The position numbers were made by a program, and so were the translations under genes. A stretch of DNA of 64,000 bases from Stratiolaelaps scimitus (Eukaryota > Arthropoda > Arachnida > Mesostigmata > Laelapidae), in the NCBI GenBank assembly GCA_019614645.1, contig JABWDB010000001.1:29691501-29755500 (forward strand). Reading direction: 5' to 3'. Shown piece by piece: positions 49,161 through 63,344 of this stretch. Position 1 is the stretch's first letter. Every line of letters starts with the position of its first letter. The notes under the pieces were generated by a model, which made no database searches, was not told the origin of the DNA, and saw only the letters and a list, made by a program, of their open reading frames with translations.

Positions 49161-52100
49161 CGCCTGGCAAACTTACATCTGTCCGCATCGAGCATAAGCC
49201 GGATTATCCGCACTCTAGCGTATTTTTTCAATGGTTTCCGGTAAAGTAGCACTTACGATCTTCGGAGCATTATATGTGGTGTGCCAGTAGACGAGCGGGG
49301 TGGCGTCTTCATATACGCAGAGGGTCATCAAGGTAGTTATGATTGACTGATACCCTTCGGAGTAAACATTTCTAATATTTCCCTTGAGATATCGTAAATT
49401 TTCATTGAGCCAAGACGCCCGATGGACGCAGATGTTTTCAGTTGTTTGCTGCCTATTTGTAGATAAACGGAGATCTCCAGCCTACTTAGATAAGACGAGA
49501 TGTGTAGGCATTAGTCATTCGTGGACGCATAGATGCGTATCGCGCCACGCCAAAACCCCCACCGGCGTGGCCTATCTATATGAGATCATCGCGACCTTCC
49601 ATGAAAACAGGTGCCCTATACCGACGTTAGCTCCGATCACCTGCTTGCAAAGACATTCGAGCATCCGGTGGCACATCACTTTCGTGCGGTTTTGTCCGCA
49701 GATCAACCTCCGCCAGCGCTGGATTTGTTGATCCAATCGGCGTGGAGCTCGGAGCTCACGCGATTATAATCTAATGCTAGAACCCCGTACGTCGGTCATT
49801 AGTCACATCGATAAATCACATACCCGCCCCTTCTATAATTTCAGTCGTTTCCCTCGTCGTCAATCTCGTTCCGCCATGCCTCTATGCGATATTTATCTAT
49901 GAAGATGTCTAAGGTGCTGGCCTATTCGACTACCCATCGTGCGTGTTTTTCACACGCGGCCACGCCTGCGAAATGCAGCCATATCGTAGATCGATGCATG
50001 GCCTGGCCGGGGCCGTGTCGGCCCCGTCGTCGTCTGTCTGTCTACGGCGGCGAGTCGAGACGCCAATACACACACACAAAACTGCGCTACAGAGATGGCC
50101 AGCCAGTCGATACGATTGGTGATAACCCGTTGTGCAGAACTGCCTTTTTGTCTAAACATGTGGCTGCATTTGTACGTATCCCAATCACCGATAGCTGTTA
50201 GGGGGCAACTCTCGTCGTTATGATCGTCCTGCACAAAAGGCCACACTCGCATTTACTTTTCCCCCAGATACGATGTCAATAAGTGTGAGAAGTCTGGTTA
50301 GTGGAAATGATCATTACCATTGTCTATGCCGTCTTCAGTCTGCTGGTAGCCAGGCCGTTACCCCTGTTATTGCTGGATCCTCTTGTGGCCGCATGGCTAT
50401 TTTTGCCAATGGTTTCTGCCAATCAAACAATTCGGGGCTGGCTGTTTGTTTGGGCATGCGCTGTTCATAGGTTGACAGCCACGGTGGTGGCGCGGTGGTG
50501 ATGAATAATGACCAAAAATTGTCCTCCACACTCGGCTCACCGCAGCTGCCATTGTCGTTGTATTGACTAGGAATCCGTGCATTGCCTCATCTAGTACGAC
50601 GGTGCTGGGAATATTGCCAGCCATCGTTGTTACCGATTGGAGCTCACCGACGAGTCGAGCCGCAATTGGAGTATCGTCGCACATTCCTGAGCAAACTTCC
50701 TGGCCCAACCAGGCCGCGGCTGTCGCTCGCCTTTCTCTGCCGCTGTGCGTGTTCGTATAAGCGACCCGCCTCCCCCGTTACAATGACGCGGAGGGGGCTG
50801 GTACAGGCGACTGGTCACACACAGGCGACTTCGAGCAGAGTCGGTCACCCGTTGTCCATTGTTTTCTAGTCACAGAAGCTCAGCGCACTGGCAGACGGAG
50901 GTGGCGATCGCAAACGGGGCCGGTAGCGGCTACAATGCGTCGATGCAACATGCGTAATAATGCATGATGGAACGTACTGGATAACTGAAAAAGGATCGGG
51001 TCGGGACCGAGAGAGAGACAGAGAGAGAGAGAGAGGCATCTAGTAGCCCGGACGAACAGGGCACGATAGGTGGGGTCTACCCACACAGACATATGGCACG
51101 GCCGAACACGCGAGGCGTGTACGTTCAGCGAGCACGGTGGTGACCTTCGTCATTTTGTGGACACTGGCTACGCAATAATGATGCATCCGTCAATGGACGG
51201 GTGACCGAACATTAACTCAAACCGCCTATACCATCAGATCAATCTATAGTATAACAGGAGAACCGGAGGCTGAGTTACATAGTGTGTGTGTGTGTGTGTG
51301 TTGATCAGCTCGTCTCTTGCCTGCTGCTGCGCCCTCCTCTTCGACGAGGCGGTCCGCGTTTAGCTCACGCAAGACATCCGTTACTGATCGGCACAGTAGA
51401 TTCGAGCTTCTAGATTTCGTTGGCCCTGACGAAGCCTAAAACGAACGTCCCAGTGCTCACGAAGGCGTACAAGAAGAAAATGATTACGTATAAAAAAAAA
51501 CAGATGCCATGCAGAGGAAACGCGCGCGGACCAGAAATGTATTTATGCACAGGAGGTCCATAGCGAAATGTGCGAGAACACAGGGGCTGACAATCACGAA
51601 ACAACGATAAGTTTGTAAATCAGCCAGCTGGCGTCGTTAACGATGTTGGCGCCGCTCGTGCCGGAGGGGAGGGGGGCGGCGGGCCGCTTATGGCGGTGGC
51701 GATGAGTGAGAACAAAGTAGTGAGTTATTTCCACCTCGTCACCCTGCAGCGCCATGGCGTCGTGCCACTTATCGTATTATGTCACGAAAATAAGCAGCAT
51801 AATCAGAGCAGCAGCAGCAGCATCTACGGCACTTGCTGCGTTCACGTCGACAATTTTGACTACGTCAACAATCAAAGGTTGGCCCGTTTCCTGCCAACCT
51901 GATTGATGTTGCCTCTAGGATTAACGCTAGCTAGGCAACTCGCGACAAACTGCCGCGAACCTGCGGGTACACCATGTTATATAGCTTGATATAGCCTCGT
52001 CATACAGCTTCTCTCCGTAGGGTCAATGCGCTTATTGGTTACAGTGGAGTTCTTCAAAAATTCGTTTTAATAACTTCTGCTTGGCTGTCCTTGACCAAGT

Positions 52101-53239
52101 CAATGGTGTGTGCGTGTCAGTCTATGTTGTGAACGGGCGGAGCGTGGATAGTTTTGTCCTTAGATTAAATATGCGGTGCTTTGGGCCAACCGGTGAATGT
52201 TGGCACGTAGCGCGCCGCTATTATCTGCGCTTTGTCACCTTTCGCTCTGCTCTGTCTGTTAGTGACGTGTTCGCTGCGAAATATCCCCAGGATAGCTCTG
52301 GAGCAATTAACTTTTGACCGGCTCTGTCACTCTGGCAAATCGACATGTTCGGATTCACTTGTTACAGTAAGAGTAGGAATAGGCTACTGGAGGGAGAAAT
52401 GATTAAGGGCGGGAATTATAACATTCAACAAATGATATCTCGGTATAATCTGGGCTCGTTCCGAATGAAATCGAAGTGCACACAGAGCATTGTATATTTA
52501 TTACTATTAAAATACCAACCTTAAGCAATGAACTGCAATGCTGACGGAGAGTTCAGCTCCACTGAGGGACACAGACACAGCCACTGAACCCTTGAACCCC
52601 AGACTAGACATAATACTAATTCTACAGCGTCACGTATATTCACAATACCGCCCGCAGGTACTCGGTTCACTGGCATGACAATGAGTAACAACATGTATAA
52701 CACCGTTTTGGAGAGTCAACTTTGCATCCTGCACGTTTATACATAATCGATTTGATTACTCAGATTCACCAGTACTACGCCTAAATTACACTTCTAATCA
52801 AATCGATATAGAGCTTGTTAGTTGGCAGCCGCTAAACAATACACATTGCGATGGACGAATCTAGACACAGTAAGGCTACCGCACAAGCATTTACCAATAT
52901 GCATCCGCCTCTGGATATATCTCTCCCTCTATCTCTCTCTCTCTCTCGTCTGTTTGTCTGTCCACAAGTGCAATTATCCACTGTTCCACAAGGCACCAAG
53001 ACGGTGATTTTCAAGATAGGATCGTCGGAAATGGGCACTTAATTTTCTCTTCTATAGAGTGAATAAATCTGAAAACACGAATTTAAGTTGCATGCTCATG
53101 CTGAAATTTCACTCAAGTTTCAGTAAGGAAGCTTAGTAGTTCGCGCTTTCACAAATGAACAACTCTGTCTACAAAAGCACAGCCATAATCCACTCCGTTG
53201 AAATATACTGAACTTGGTGTCTTTCTGGCAACTGATTCA
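49161..53239. other. no recognisable gene
   Basis: 49.16-49.75 kb has minus-strand frames (for example EDATPLVYWHTTYNAPKIVS near 49300) that look coding-like but resemble no family I can name; they may be decayed mobile DNA. A (GA)n run lies at about 51008-51035, (GT)n at about 51283-51301 and (TC)n near 52920-52950. No RNA gene was seen. Confidence 0.4.
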
Positions 53240-53275
53240 GATAGGGGAACAGCTGAGGGTCAGCTCGAAAAACAG
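53240..53275 (+). repeat. 36-bp SINE-A tail fragment with target-site duplication
   Basis: Only the last 36 bases of SINE-A (GATAGGGGAACAGCTG to CGAAAAACAG) are present. They are framed by TGGCAACTGATTCA at 53226-53239 and TGGCAACAGATTCA at 53276-53289, one mismatch in 14. This is an extremely 5'-truncated but independent insertion. Confidence 0.85.
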
Positions 53276-54063
53276 TGGCAACAGATTCAATCATGAAGTT
53301 AATACTATATTTGTTAAATTATCGGCCAATGGAACGGCCTATCGAAATTCATAAAGCTTCCATGTATGACTCAGTCGATATGGGACACTGTTCCATCGAG
53401 TTCTTACTGTTGCTTGTTGTGTCTCAGCTATATTTGCGGAGGCTGATAACACGAATCTAGAGCACTAACGTAGTACTAAATCACGAGCGCCGCCCGCTTC
53501 GGTACCGTAAGATGCGTTCATTGGCCCCCGTCTGGTGATGAATGTCTCCCGCCCACCTAACGACGTGGGTTAACATCGATGAAATGCTCGTCGCCAATTG
53601 GTATGGGTTGACATTTGAAAATGCTCTTCACGGGTGGCAGGACGGAGCGCCAGAATAGGCGCCTGCAGAGCCTTTCGTCGAGGAACGATTTCAGCACACG
53701 TTTATTACGCGAATACCCACCTGCCCTAATAAAGTTGCCAACGTTTTTGAAATAAAATGGCTCACCTATAGATTATAGGCTCCGCCGGGATCCGACACGC
53801 CACGAACAAATTCAAACGTGATAGACGGTGACTAGGTTGACATTTCTCGAGTGCAAGTTACGACACACGTGTGGTCGCTCCGCAGAGTCTTCATTTGTAC
53901 GCTCGCGACATTGACGCCACTCGTAGGTATGCATAATTCGTTTCAACGTGAACGATAAGCTAATATCTAATACCCTTTCGCTGAAATGGCTAACCAAGAA
54001 AGGACGCCATTCGATGAAAAGCCAAGAGCAAGCAACATGATGATTCGAGACAGTAGTTTGTAA

Positions 54064-54162
54064 CAAAGGTGGCCCCGAGAGGTCCTCATAGTAATACCTA
54101 AAACGTTAAGAGCTGAGGCCTGTCACATAGGAGGAACAGCTGAGGGTCAGCTCGAAAAAAAG
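54064..54162 (+). repeat. SINE-A 3' fragment
   Basis: Carries CAAAGGTGGCCCCGAGAGG, TCCTCATAGTAATACC, TTAAGAGCTGAGGCCTGTC and GCTGAGGGTCAGCTCGAAAA, in the same order as the copy at 42068, without the tRNA-like head. Target-site duplications are not clear. Confidence 0.82.
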
Positions 54163-56112
54163 CATTCTCCTATATTACCTTTCGTTCCTCATTTATCTTC
54201 GTCTCTCTCTCTCTCTTTCGTCCTGTCTTCTTGTGACCAAATGAACTCGTATGCCATCAGGCACAGAAGGTTACATCGCGGATTACACCGGTTGTTTACC
54301 TCTTAATTAGCGGAATTACATGATTGCCATGAATTTGGTACAGGGTACACCTAGATCTCCGGTTGGATCACGCTAACAGGCAGGCATCGCGAATTGAGAA
54401 AAATAACAGACAAGTAAATCTGTCTCGTCACGACAGCAGATGACATCCACTAAATGATGATGGCTGATGGTGGCCTGCTTTGAACGATCGGCGGCCTCCC
54501 GTTGGCTCGGGGGTTTGCAATGGTTGACATCGGGGAGGATGTATTCTCGCCTAGTAAATGGTCCATTTCGGGTAGCGTGTCTATTATCGTTTTCTTTTTA
54601 CGTTTCAAGTGCATAATAGTTAAACAAAATGTAAGTGTACAATAACTGGGGACAGAGTAAATAATAAATATTAGCTCAACCATAGATACTCGAGGCAAGG
54701 AAATGTTCAAGTAGGCGCAGCAGGTTTGTTCTCTGGGGTCTATTCGAACATTTCGAGGCTGTTCAGCGACCCGGCCTTGATCTAACAGAAACGAACCGAC
54801 AGACCGGTCTATACAATCCGTCACTGGAGCGATCTAATTAAAATATTCCGTGTAGATTTGAGTAGTACGCGATGAATTGTGCGACAGCATGGAAAAGTGT
54901 GAGATTTGGTATAGCGGATTGCCGTGACGAAATTGACCCAAAGATGGTAGGCACCCATTAAGATCTTCCCCTCTTCATTTAAATTTACTCAGTTTCGGCT
55001 GCTGCACAAATGATGTTTGTCCTTGGTATCAGCCGAGCTCACTTCAAGTGTGTAAATTACGCGGGATGAGCAAACCTCATAGAGTTTGGGCAAAATGTAT
55101 GTGAATACTTTTCAATAGTGCGCCATGATTTCAACTGCATCCTAAGGTGTCCCTGCAAAGAGGTTTCCTCTACCCAATTATTAGAATATCTTAATGCCCA
55201 ACGTAGTCGCCGTCTTTAGGTGGGCTCTGTTATCGTTGCTGTCTAGTGCTGGCGTTGACACATTGATATGTTATATACTCTCAATTGAATTGAAAACTCA
55301 GTGGTCATAGTTTACATAGGGTCGTAGTTACATTGTGCTTGTGAGGACACTCGGACACTTGTGCGACATGGAACAGCGGATGCATTGTATTATGTATTGC
55401 CGATGTGACCACGTATATGATATACGCCGGGCTCGACGTATGTGTGCATGCATGTACGGATGTAGGCGTTGCTTCGTCAGCACCAAACACGCCCCCGGGG
55501 GATTGTTTAGATTAACTCATATACATACGTATTGTACACATCTACTTGTACATTCTTCTCGGTCGAAGCACGACGAATCGGCGTAATTCAAAGCATGAAA
55601 CCGATCCGTAACACAAAAGAAGTTCAGGTTTCGAGTACGCGGGACAACGGTCACCCACCGGAGGTTACTTGAAACCAGTACAAAGTATAAAGCAGATTTG
55701 ATATCTGTTGCAGCGTGGCCACGCAGCCGTTTGCTAGCGGTTCGAAAATACGCTTCCTGTACGCGTCAACAGAAAATTGTCTTGTTATTGTCGATCGCCA
55801 CGACGAGGGGCAAATAGAACACACAAAATTATCTCGTTGATTTGCTCGGAAGTACGGTTGCCATCTCGGTTTCGGCAGGAGAATGGCTCGCTGGTGGCTG
55901 AATTGATGCTGGATTGCCTCTGTGGTGTAAACTGCCGGAGAGAGTGGAAGGCATGCCAAACAATAGAACGGACTACAGGTACATTTCGAGTCAAACGCAA
56001 CGCGGTACACCAGTGGCAATGCACAATCACTTCGCGGAATTAGTTGACACCAATTGAACAACTGTCCATCGAAATTGACCACAAACTACTTTGCCCGAAC
56101 TGATGATGATTT
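54163..56112. other. no recognisable gene
   Basis: Open frames at 54450-54824 and 55651-56082 were read and resemble nothing known to me. No repeat or RNA gene was seen. Confidence 0.4.
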
Positions 56113-56312
56113 GATTGTTCTTTTTCGTTATTTGGGCTGACATGACTCTCAGCCTTAACAACATCTAACGTCCACGGAATTTCTTTTTGCATTGCGTCGT
56201 AAGGTGGACCCCTAAATGCAAATGTGCACTCGTGGGGGATCGAACCCATGCACCTCCGATTGAAGAGCAGACCCACACGAATGCACCACTAGAACACCCG
56301 GGCGCGACTGGT
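56113..56312 (-). mobile_element. SINE-B, tRNA-derived retroposon
   Basis: Read on the minus strand, the head has box A TGTTCTAGTGG (56286-56296) and box B GGGTTCGATCCC (56236-56247), separated by tRNA-like spacing and begun by GCCCGGG. The body continues GCACATTTGCATTTAGGGGT, ACGCAATGCAAAA and GCTGAGAGTCATGTCAGCCC. The body recurs at 63345 in the opposite orientation. The tRNA-like part has lost normal acceptor-stem pairing and is followed by conserved non-tRNA sequence, so it is a SINE and not a tRNA gene. It is unrelated in sequence to SINE-A outside the promoter boxes. Confidence 0.75.
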
Positions 56313-59300
56313 CGTTTGATTCACTAACTTAGTTCGAGGACCGAGTCAGTCTGAAACAATCAAACATCTTCATATATAATAATGGGTTTTTATTGCCGTT
56401 CAATCGCATTGCTCCCCCATCTGTGTCACGCGAAGGAAATTAACCTTGGCCAGAATCAGCTGATTTTCTGTTATGTGTTTTGAATGCCACAGGGTGGATA
56501 ATCCAGGTCGTTTTTTTTTCAACAACATACCATCCTACGTAACTTTCTTCAATGTTCGTACACAAGAGTTCACGAAAATCACCAACTGTAGAACGAGTTC
56601 GTAACGCCTACGGAATGTGTAGTGTATGATGCTTGATGACCTACTAACGCAATCAGTGATCCGTTCGTTAAAATGTCAATCGGATTTCGGAACTGATAGG
56701 CCAAACAGTCATGGAACCTGTTTGTCGGCCGACTCAAACGGCGATCGCTCGGTTCGCTGTTGACTGACTGAGGCGTAGCAAATATTCTGACAGGATTTGC
56801 ATAAATCCCCTCATTAGGTGAACCAAATCTCGGTACAGTAGAAGCAATCGTCGTCTGTCTTGTGATGGCATTAGCCCGTACATTGTTGTAGTTCTTTTGT
56901 CGTAGTCATCCAGTCAGATGGAACGCTAATGGACCCGTACGATTTTGTCAGTAAGTGACTATGCAGGAACCTGCAGGCTCGCACCCCCACTCCTGCGCTC
57001 GAACCTGCCGCTCTAGGCCACCATTTACCACCCTGTCATTTCGATTCCCTAATTCAACGCCAAGCGCTACTATGCTGGAATGCCTTTTTGGATATTTTGC
57101 GAGCACGCTCGAACTTCAAGCCAATCTCAACGGATGCAATGCGCTGCTATTTTGTAGATACTAGCGATCGATTTAGATGCGTGAAGATAATTAAGGCTCT
57201 CGCCCATCGCGCTTCGATTATCATAAGGGCAGGAGCTAGGCGTAGAGCCAAATCATAAGCAAAATTCAATTAGTACGACGCTTCCTCGCCTCACATTATT
57301 ATCTATGCGTTTACGTACGGATGCATACTCATAAACAAGTATGCCTAGTCAAGGCCAAGCCCCATGTGTACGCTCGGGTAGCTGGCCGTAACACATTCGT
57401 GCTTTGAGCTAAGTCTGCAAGAAGTTTGCCGGCTCCCCTTTGTTTACGCTTCTGTGCTCCCTCGACACCGAAAAGCAAATTGATATTTTTTTTCGTCTTC
57501 TCGCCGACTTGTGGACGCCTGAAACTAAATGGCATCATAGAGATGTATCGTATCAAAATCGAATTTAGCGTGAGCCACCTACGGAACGAGGAGCGAACTC
57601 TTGAAATCAATTTCGAACGTTTGATGTTGTCCTGAGCGAGCCACTCCTTTGAGCGATCTTTCCACAGGCTGAGTTTAGAAAATAGAAACTCAAGGGGCAT
57701 CTCGAAATGTCAGCGTGAGCTACAGCCGGGCAGGTGGTCGCTGCGGCGTGACGCGCAAGAAAACGTACAATGTGCTAGTAAAAGATCGTTCTTCACTTGT
57801 TTCTTTGTCGGAGACCATCGAATATAGGGTCGATATCTCGATTCTCAGCTATAGTGTCCATCTATTGGGAACGTGCACGTAACGCGACGAGGGTGGACGT
57901 ATGAAATGTTGAGGGCACGTATCGTTCGATCGGAGAAAAATGCAGATCATTTCGACCAATAGACATTGTCATAATGTCGATGTGTTGTCTAGATCGTATC
58001 CATCCGCCGGGCGAGTGCCAGCTTTCGATCAGTGATAGCATGATGGTATTATTACATGCTTAGCCCAAGGCAACGTCGCAGCGTTGGCACAAATTGCCAA
58101 TAGGGGTGTGCGCACAGTTGCACCGACTTGCGAAGATGTTAATGGCACCATGGGACTGAGCATATTTGCCACTTTGGCCATATGAAATAATCGGCGAAAC
58201 TAGCTCAGACGTGTGTACATTTATAATACAAATCATGTGAATATAGCAAGCGAATGTTGCATGTCGTTCAGCTAATGTAATGCATAAAATCGCTGGCATC
58301 ATCGATGGCAATGTAAATACAACGACACTTCAACAAATCGGAATGATCGTCCGTCGGGATAATCATCTATTTAAGTAGATGTTAAATAGATCGTGACATT
58401 GCGTCACCGTCAAAGTTACCCACAAATTCGATCGAGCCAACCGAGTTTCAGTTTTCAGCTCTACTATACCCATTCATCGTGGTAGAATTTCTGTACCTCG
58501 TATGCACGAACGGCTAACTTGCTGGGAGTCAAACAGCTGTTGGTGTTCGATTGTCTAGCCGTTCAGAAGTTAGACATGTCGTAGATTCATTCAAGCAGCC
58601 GGTGACGAGTGAGTGGTATATTGCCTGTCTGGTATTTCTGTCTCAGAATTGTCTAATTCGCCTCCCTATGGTATCCAGGTCCCTGTGCACCGCCAGCCTT
58701 AGGTGTATCTCGCTCTTGCGCGTAGTTTAGTACCAAGTGCAGCTCTTCTCGCTCTTGCTCGTTCGTCAGCCGGCGGAGGATTCCAACGGTCAGTTTCGTC
58801 GCTGGACGCTAATGCTCTCGAATCACATCGCCTCGCTGTGGCCGCTGCCGCCTCTGCCCACGACGGTAATAGAGTTGACTGCGGTGCCCGTTCTTACGCG
58901 GACCCTCCGCCCTATTCGACTGCAGTCTAACAACACTCGTAGACCCCGAGATCTAAGATGCGCCTATGCATATATATTGCTTGCTAGCCCACACAATAGA
59001 CAGAGAACAGCCTGTTACACCGATGGTCGACGGCAGCTAGCCGTCGTCGTTGGTGCCTCCTATCCCGCCTTCATCTCGCATTGTGGCATTCGCTTGCTCT
59101 CGCTCTCTGCGATAGCCTATGCAGCAAGGAGTGGCCGCCGTTACCACGAGCACCTCCACCGATGGACGAAAAAATGAGACAGAGCATTCCTCGATTAGCC
59201 ACAAGTAGCTCGTACAATCCGCGATCCGGGGGTCGTGATGTAGCTACAGCGTCTGCTGATGCTGTGTTCATCTGTTAGACGAATTCGCACAAACCCCCAT

Positions 59301-60273
59301 CTTGCAGCGGTTTGAGGGTCCTTGCTTGGTGTGACGGACGCTTCCCGGTGACGCTATCGTATTTATTATCTGGGTCGAGTCTAATCCAGCAACAAATGGA
59401 CGCGCTTGCTATTCACGAATTCTTCAGTATTTGCCAAGACAACATGATTAGTCGTATTGCCGTAATGCGGCCATGTTGATACTTACGATTGGAAATACGA
59501 TAGTCACACGTTGCCTCAGCGGCTTCAGCAACAGCTGCTTCTGTTGCTGCACTTGTCGATCCAATTTAGTTATAACCCGCCGCATAATCCGATCTGCAAT
59601 ACCATCCCATTTGAATAGTGTTGCAAGCAGACTTCTGTTTCTGATAAATTTGCTCATTCGATCGATTGGGATCGATTGTTAGTCAGACATCAGGCCCAAA
59701 ATTCTAAACATTCATCTGCCCTCAAATGGTACCCGAAGACGTCTAGAGTTTTCGTCGTATTTTGCTGTAATAAACATTTCATTATTCTAACATATTATAT
59801 ATTTACAATGTTAGCATTATACCGATACAATTCCACACTTACAATCGCTGTGGCAAAACGAGCGTGAGAGAGATGCACGGATCTAAGACAAGTTAATTTA
59901 CATAGGCAATATGAACAGAATCCGCATAAACATAACACACTACGACTTGTTAGCTTGGAGGCCAAAGCTTGACACTAAGTATAACTGGCACAACTCTGCG
60001 CAATTTCTAGTGCTTGCTGTCGAAATAACGGGAAAGCTTTAGCCTACGAAGTATACCTATATACGTCGCATAGTAATCAAGCTTTAGCCTAGCTACTAAG
60101 CATGTACAGCAGAGTGACGTACGGACTCTAGCTCATTTGTAAGGATGGTTGTATATTGCAAAACAACAACATAGTGCCGCTTTTCTTCGCCCGGAGAAAC
60201 ATTTCGAGATCGAGCATTTCCTGTACAGCACACTAGTGCATAACAAACAGTGAATGCAGTCTTGAGACCAAGC

Positions 60274-60324
<51 letters not shown>

Positions 60325-63300
60325 GTTTCATTTCTTGTGAAGATGCTGAACACAATGCTATACGCGAGCAACGATCAAATTACTTGTTGCGCACGATATA
60401 CGACTTTGCTATGCTTTGTCTGAGGTAGAAAGCACTCTGCAAGGACGCGATGCAGATGCAATGACTGACCAGCTAATAGCATAATGCGGTAGTGTACGCA
60501 TATTATCTAATATTGTCATAGCCCTTTCTCTATGATTGTCCAACTGCCAAATCAGTGTCGAGCAGGTTCCAGCAGGTATCCGTGCGCCGTTGCCGAGCGT
60601 CCGATTTGCTCGTCGTATCCACCACGAACGGGAATAATAAGTCCTTATATTTCCTTTGCGTGAGGTCGACGCAGGGTGAACTGGGTCAAAATGGACGATT
60701 GAGTGAAGCATTTGAAGTCAATCGAGTGAGTCGAAGTGCACGTCGCTCGACGTAACGTTTTCCGATCATTACCGCCGCAAGACGACTCCTAATGATATCT
60801 TAACGCAATTTATTGCGACCTTTTTTCCGTCCGGGTTAACACAACGGCTAACGATAGAGAGATCTGTGTTGCTTGGTTGCATTCGACGCCACTACAACTA
60901 CGCGTGTGACCCCCGCCACCCCCCCCCCCTATGTAATATCACTTGTTTTTGTTTGTGTTTGGCGCAGCGTCGCAGATCAACCCGATTCGTTTTTAGAGGC
61001 AAATCGGAAAATCTTCGCATTGCCACAATATTCTAACTTGGTTATTGATAGTGCTGAAAGCAAACAGCGCTAGATATACGATAGAAGCTTGGCGATGCTT
61101 AAGTGTAAACAATATGTCCACTTACTATTTCGTCCGTCTGTTGTTTGTTGGGCGAGCTGCAATAGCCGTACTATATTTCATAATGGTTATCAAAGAGCCG
61201 CTCGTTCGCGGCTATCGTGATTCGAGGCGCGAATCTGTACGAAGCCGTTTGAGAACGGTTGTCAGTCGCAATTTCACGGCGGTGAATAGACAAGAGATTT
61301 GCAAGTTTCAGACGCTGGTTTGACGAATTTATTCGAATTTCGAGCAGGGTTGATTTTTTTTTTGGTCCGAATTTAGGTATCGTGACTCATATAGTTCAAG
61401 TGGGTTGGGATTTGATAGCGGACGCTCGATGTCACGGTGAGAGGGGACGCGACCTTCGCATTAGAGTGCTAAAATTATGCCAGCAAGTTTCGCCTGAAAG
61501 TGATTCCTACGACGGACGCATGCAAATTGATTGAGATGAGAACTATATAAAAATGACACATAAGCACTTGCTGTTTTTGAAATGCGCTCGCAGACGGCAT
61601 CCTCTGACGACCGCGTTTTCACCTTAGCGAATGCGATTTCTCATGCAAATAGCATAGCCTAGGTAGCTGATTATTGTCAAATTGCTGCTGTTCTCGTCTG
61701 GAGTATGTGGTGTGGCGATCGAATTTTGAGCGTTTTGTCGCCACCCGGGCATTAAACGACAAACGGCGTGAATCGACAAACTGAAAAGATTTCTAAAACT
61801 TGTCTATGCGGAAGAAGAACAAGCGGGACATCAATATGTTATGACACAATGCTATTTTAAACATACAATACAAGAAAACAATTTCTACTGGGTGTTCATT
61901 GACTTGAGGTTTTTGTTCTGTTACATAGTGCTCAAGTTTGCCCATCCAAATTTGCCAATCGAGTCAAGAAGGATTGTTTCATCTTGTATCTAATTGCTAC
62001 ATATGGCATTCATGGACTGCCGCTCTATTGTAATACATGCTAGTCGAGGACTTGCGGTTGACAATGAAAACGAGATTTGTGAAGGACAATGGTGATGACG
62101 GGTTTCCCAGTGAAGGGTATACTGTAGACGAGCTTCAGCTGGACAATGAACCGATTTGGAGACTCTCAGAGGTGTTCACCATAACAGCTGAAGCGGATCC
62201 TGCGGTGACTGAGTCTCTTGAGAGACTTTGCCTGAGCCCCATAGCCACCTGTCCACCATCAGAGGCTTCAATCTAATCTCATTAACAATCCCAGATTTCA
62301 GACCCAATCCCGTTGAGGTTTGTCCGTTGGGCTCGGAAACTACCTCTTCGTGACGTAAGTTCAACTATAAATTTCGGCAGTTCTCACGGGTAAAGACGAC
62401 TGTTGCCACTACACATGTTACCTGTTGTATCGGCCGGAAGGACATAGCGGTGTAGTTAGCCGACTTGATCGTCACTTGTCGAGGCTACGCCGGCGAAAAC
62501 ATTGTGCTCGACCAAACGCAAGGTGATTGCTTGGCATAGTTCGGCTCTGGCCGCTCAAGCACAGCAATGTCTACTCTGGCTGAGCGAGGGTGAATGTCAA
62601 TATGCTGAATCCACTATCATTAGCTAGTCCCAACTAGACCACCAGCAGGTTATTATTAGGCTATAATAGAGATTTTATATGCATAATTATTATCCTGAAT
62701 TCTATTTGGAAACTTTTGAAAACATCCCATACTCTCCGTTATGAGACCCTGAGGACCCATACTCACCTAGTCATCTCCCCTGTATACGCTATTTTAGTAT
62801 TTAGGTGAAGCTGCACCATCTGCTACTAGTCTCTCAGTGTGTAATCCCAATGGTTTCGCAATACGACAATCGTCGTCGAGGTCCAATCCACTGAATGGTC
62901 AAGTCGAGCGAATGGCGATTGCCAAATAAATGTCACAAGTAAACATACTCGGTCCAATTTCATAGCGCTTGAAGGACTTGCGGAGTGGTCATCGCTTAAA
63001 AGGTTTCCGCCTCGCTAACCAATGGAGTAGCTTTACGTTCGGCTCGTTTCACTTGGAGATTTGGCTTATGTGTAAACAGGCTGTTTACAAACACGTCAAG
63101 CAACAGCTGACCTCTGTCTATCGAGGCCATCGTATGAGATGAGTCCACATTTCGTTTATTGCACGTTTGCCTTGCCAACCACAGCTATGTGGGTCAGATG
63201 GGCAGAGCAATTCCTTTGAACTGTCTATTTCTGGTCAAAGGGCTGATAAGGTTGCAGGCCTTCTCAAATTCATCTCCACGGGCAAGGCGACTTGGACTTC

Positions 63301-63344
63301 ATATCAGTGTGACAAGTTTGGTAGGATTTGGATCAAACCCACGT
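56313..63344. other. no recognisable gene; microsatellite and a few unassigned frames
   Basis: 58.7-59.3 kb is GC-richer, with overlapping frames on both strands, and might be a promoter or untranslated first exon, but nothing shows this. The plus frame at 62037-62276 (MKTRFVKDNGDDGFPSEGYT...FTITAEADPAVTESL) has coding-like composition but no known relative. No RNA gene was seen. Confidence 0.35.
60277..60321. repeat. (TA)n microsatellite, about 45 bp
   Basis: Uninterrupted TA dinucleotides. Confidence 0.97.

Noticed and set aside
56225..56310. tRNA gene on the minus strand
   Set aside because: Good promoter boxes, but followed by a body repeated at 63345 and without a closed cloverleaf; assigned to SINE-B.
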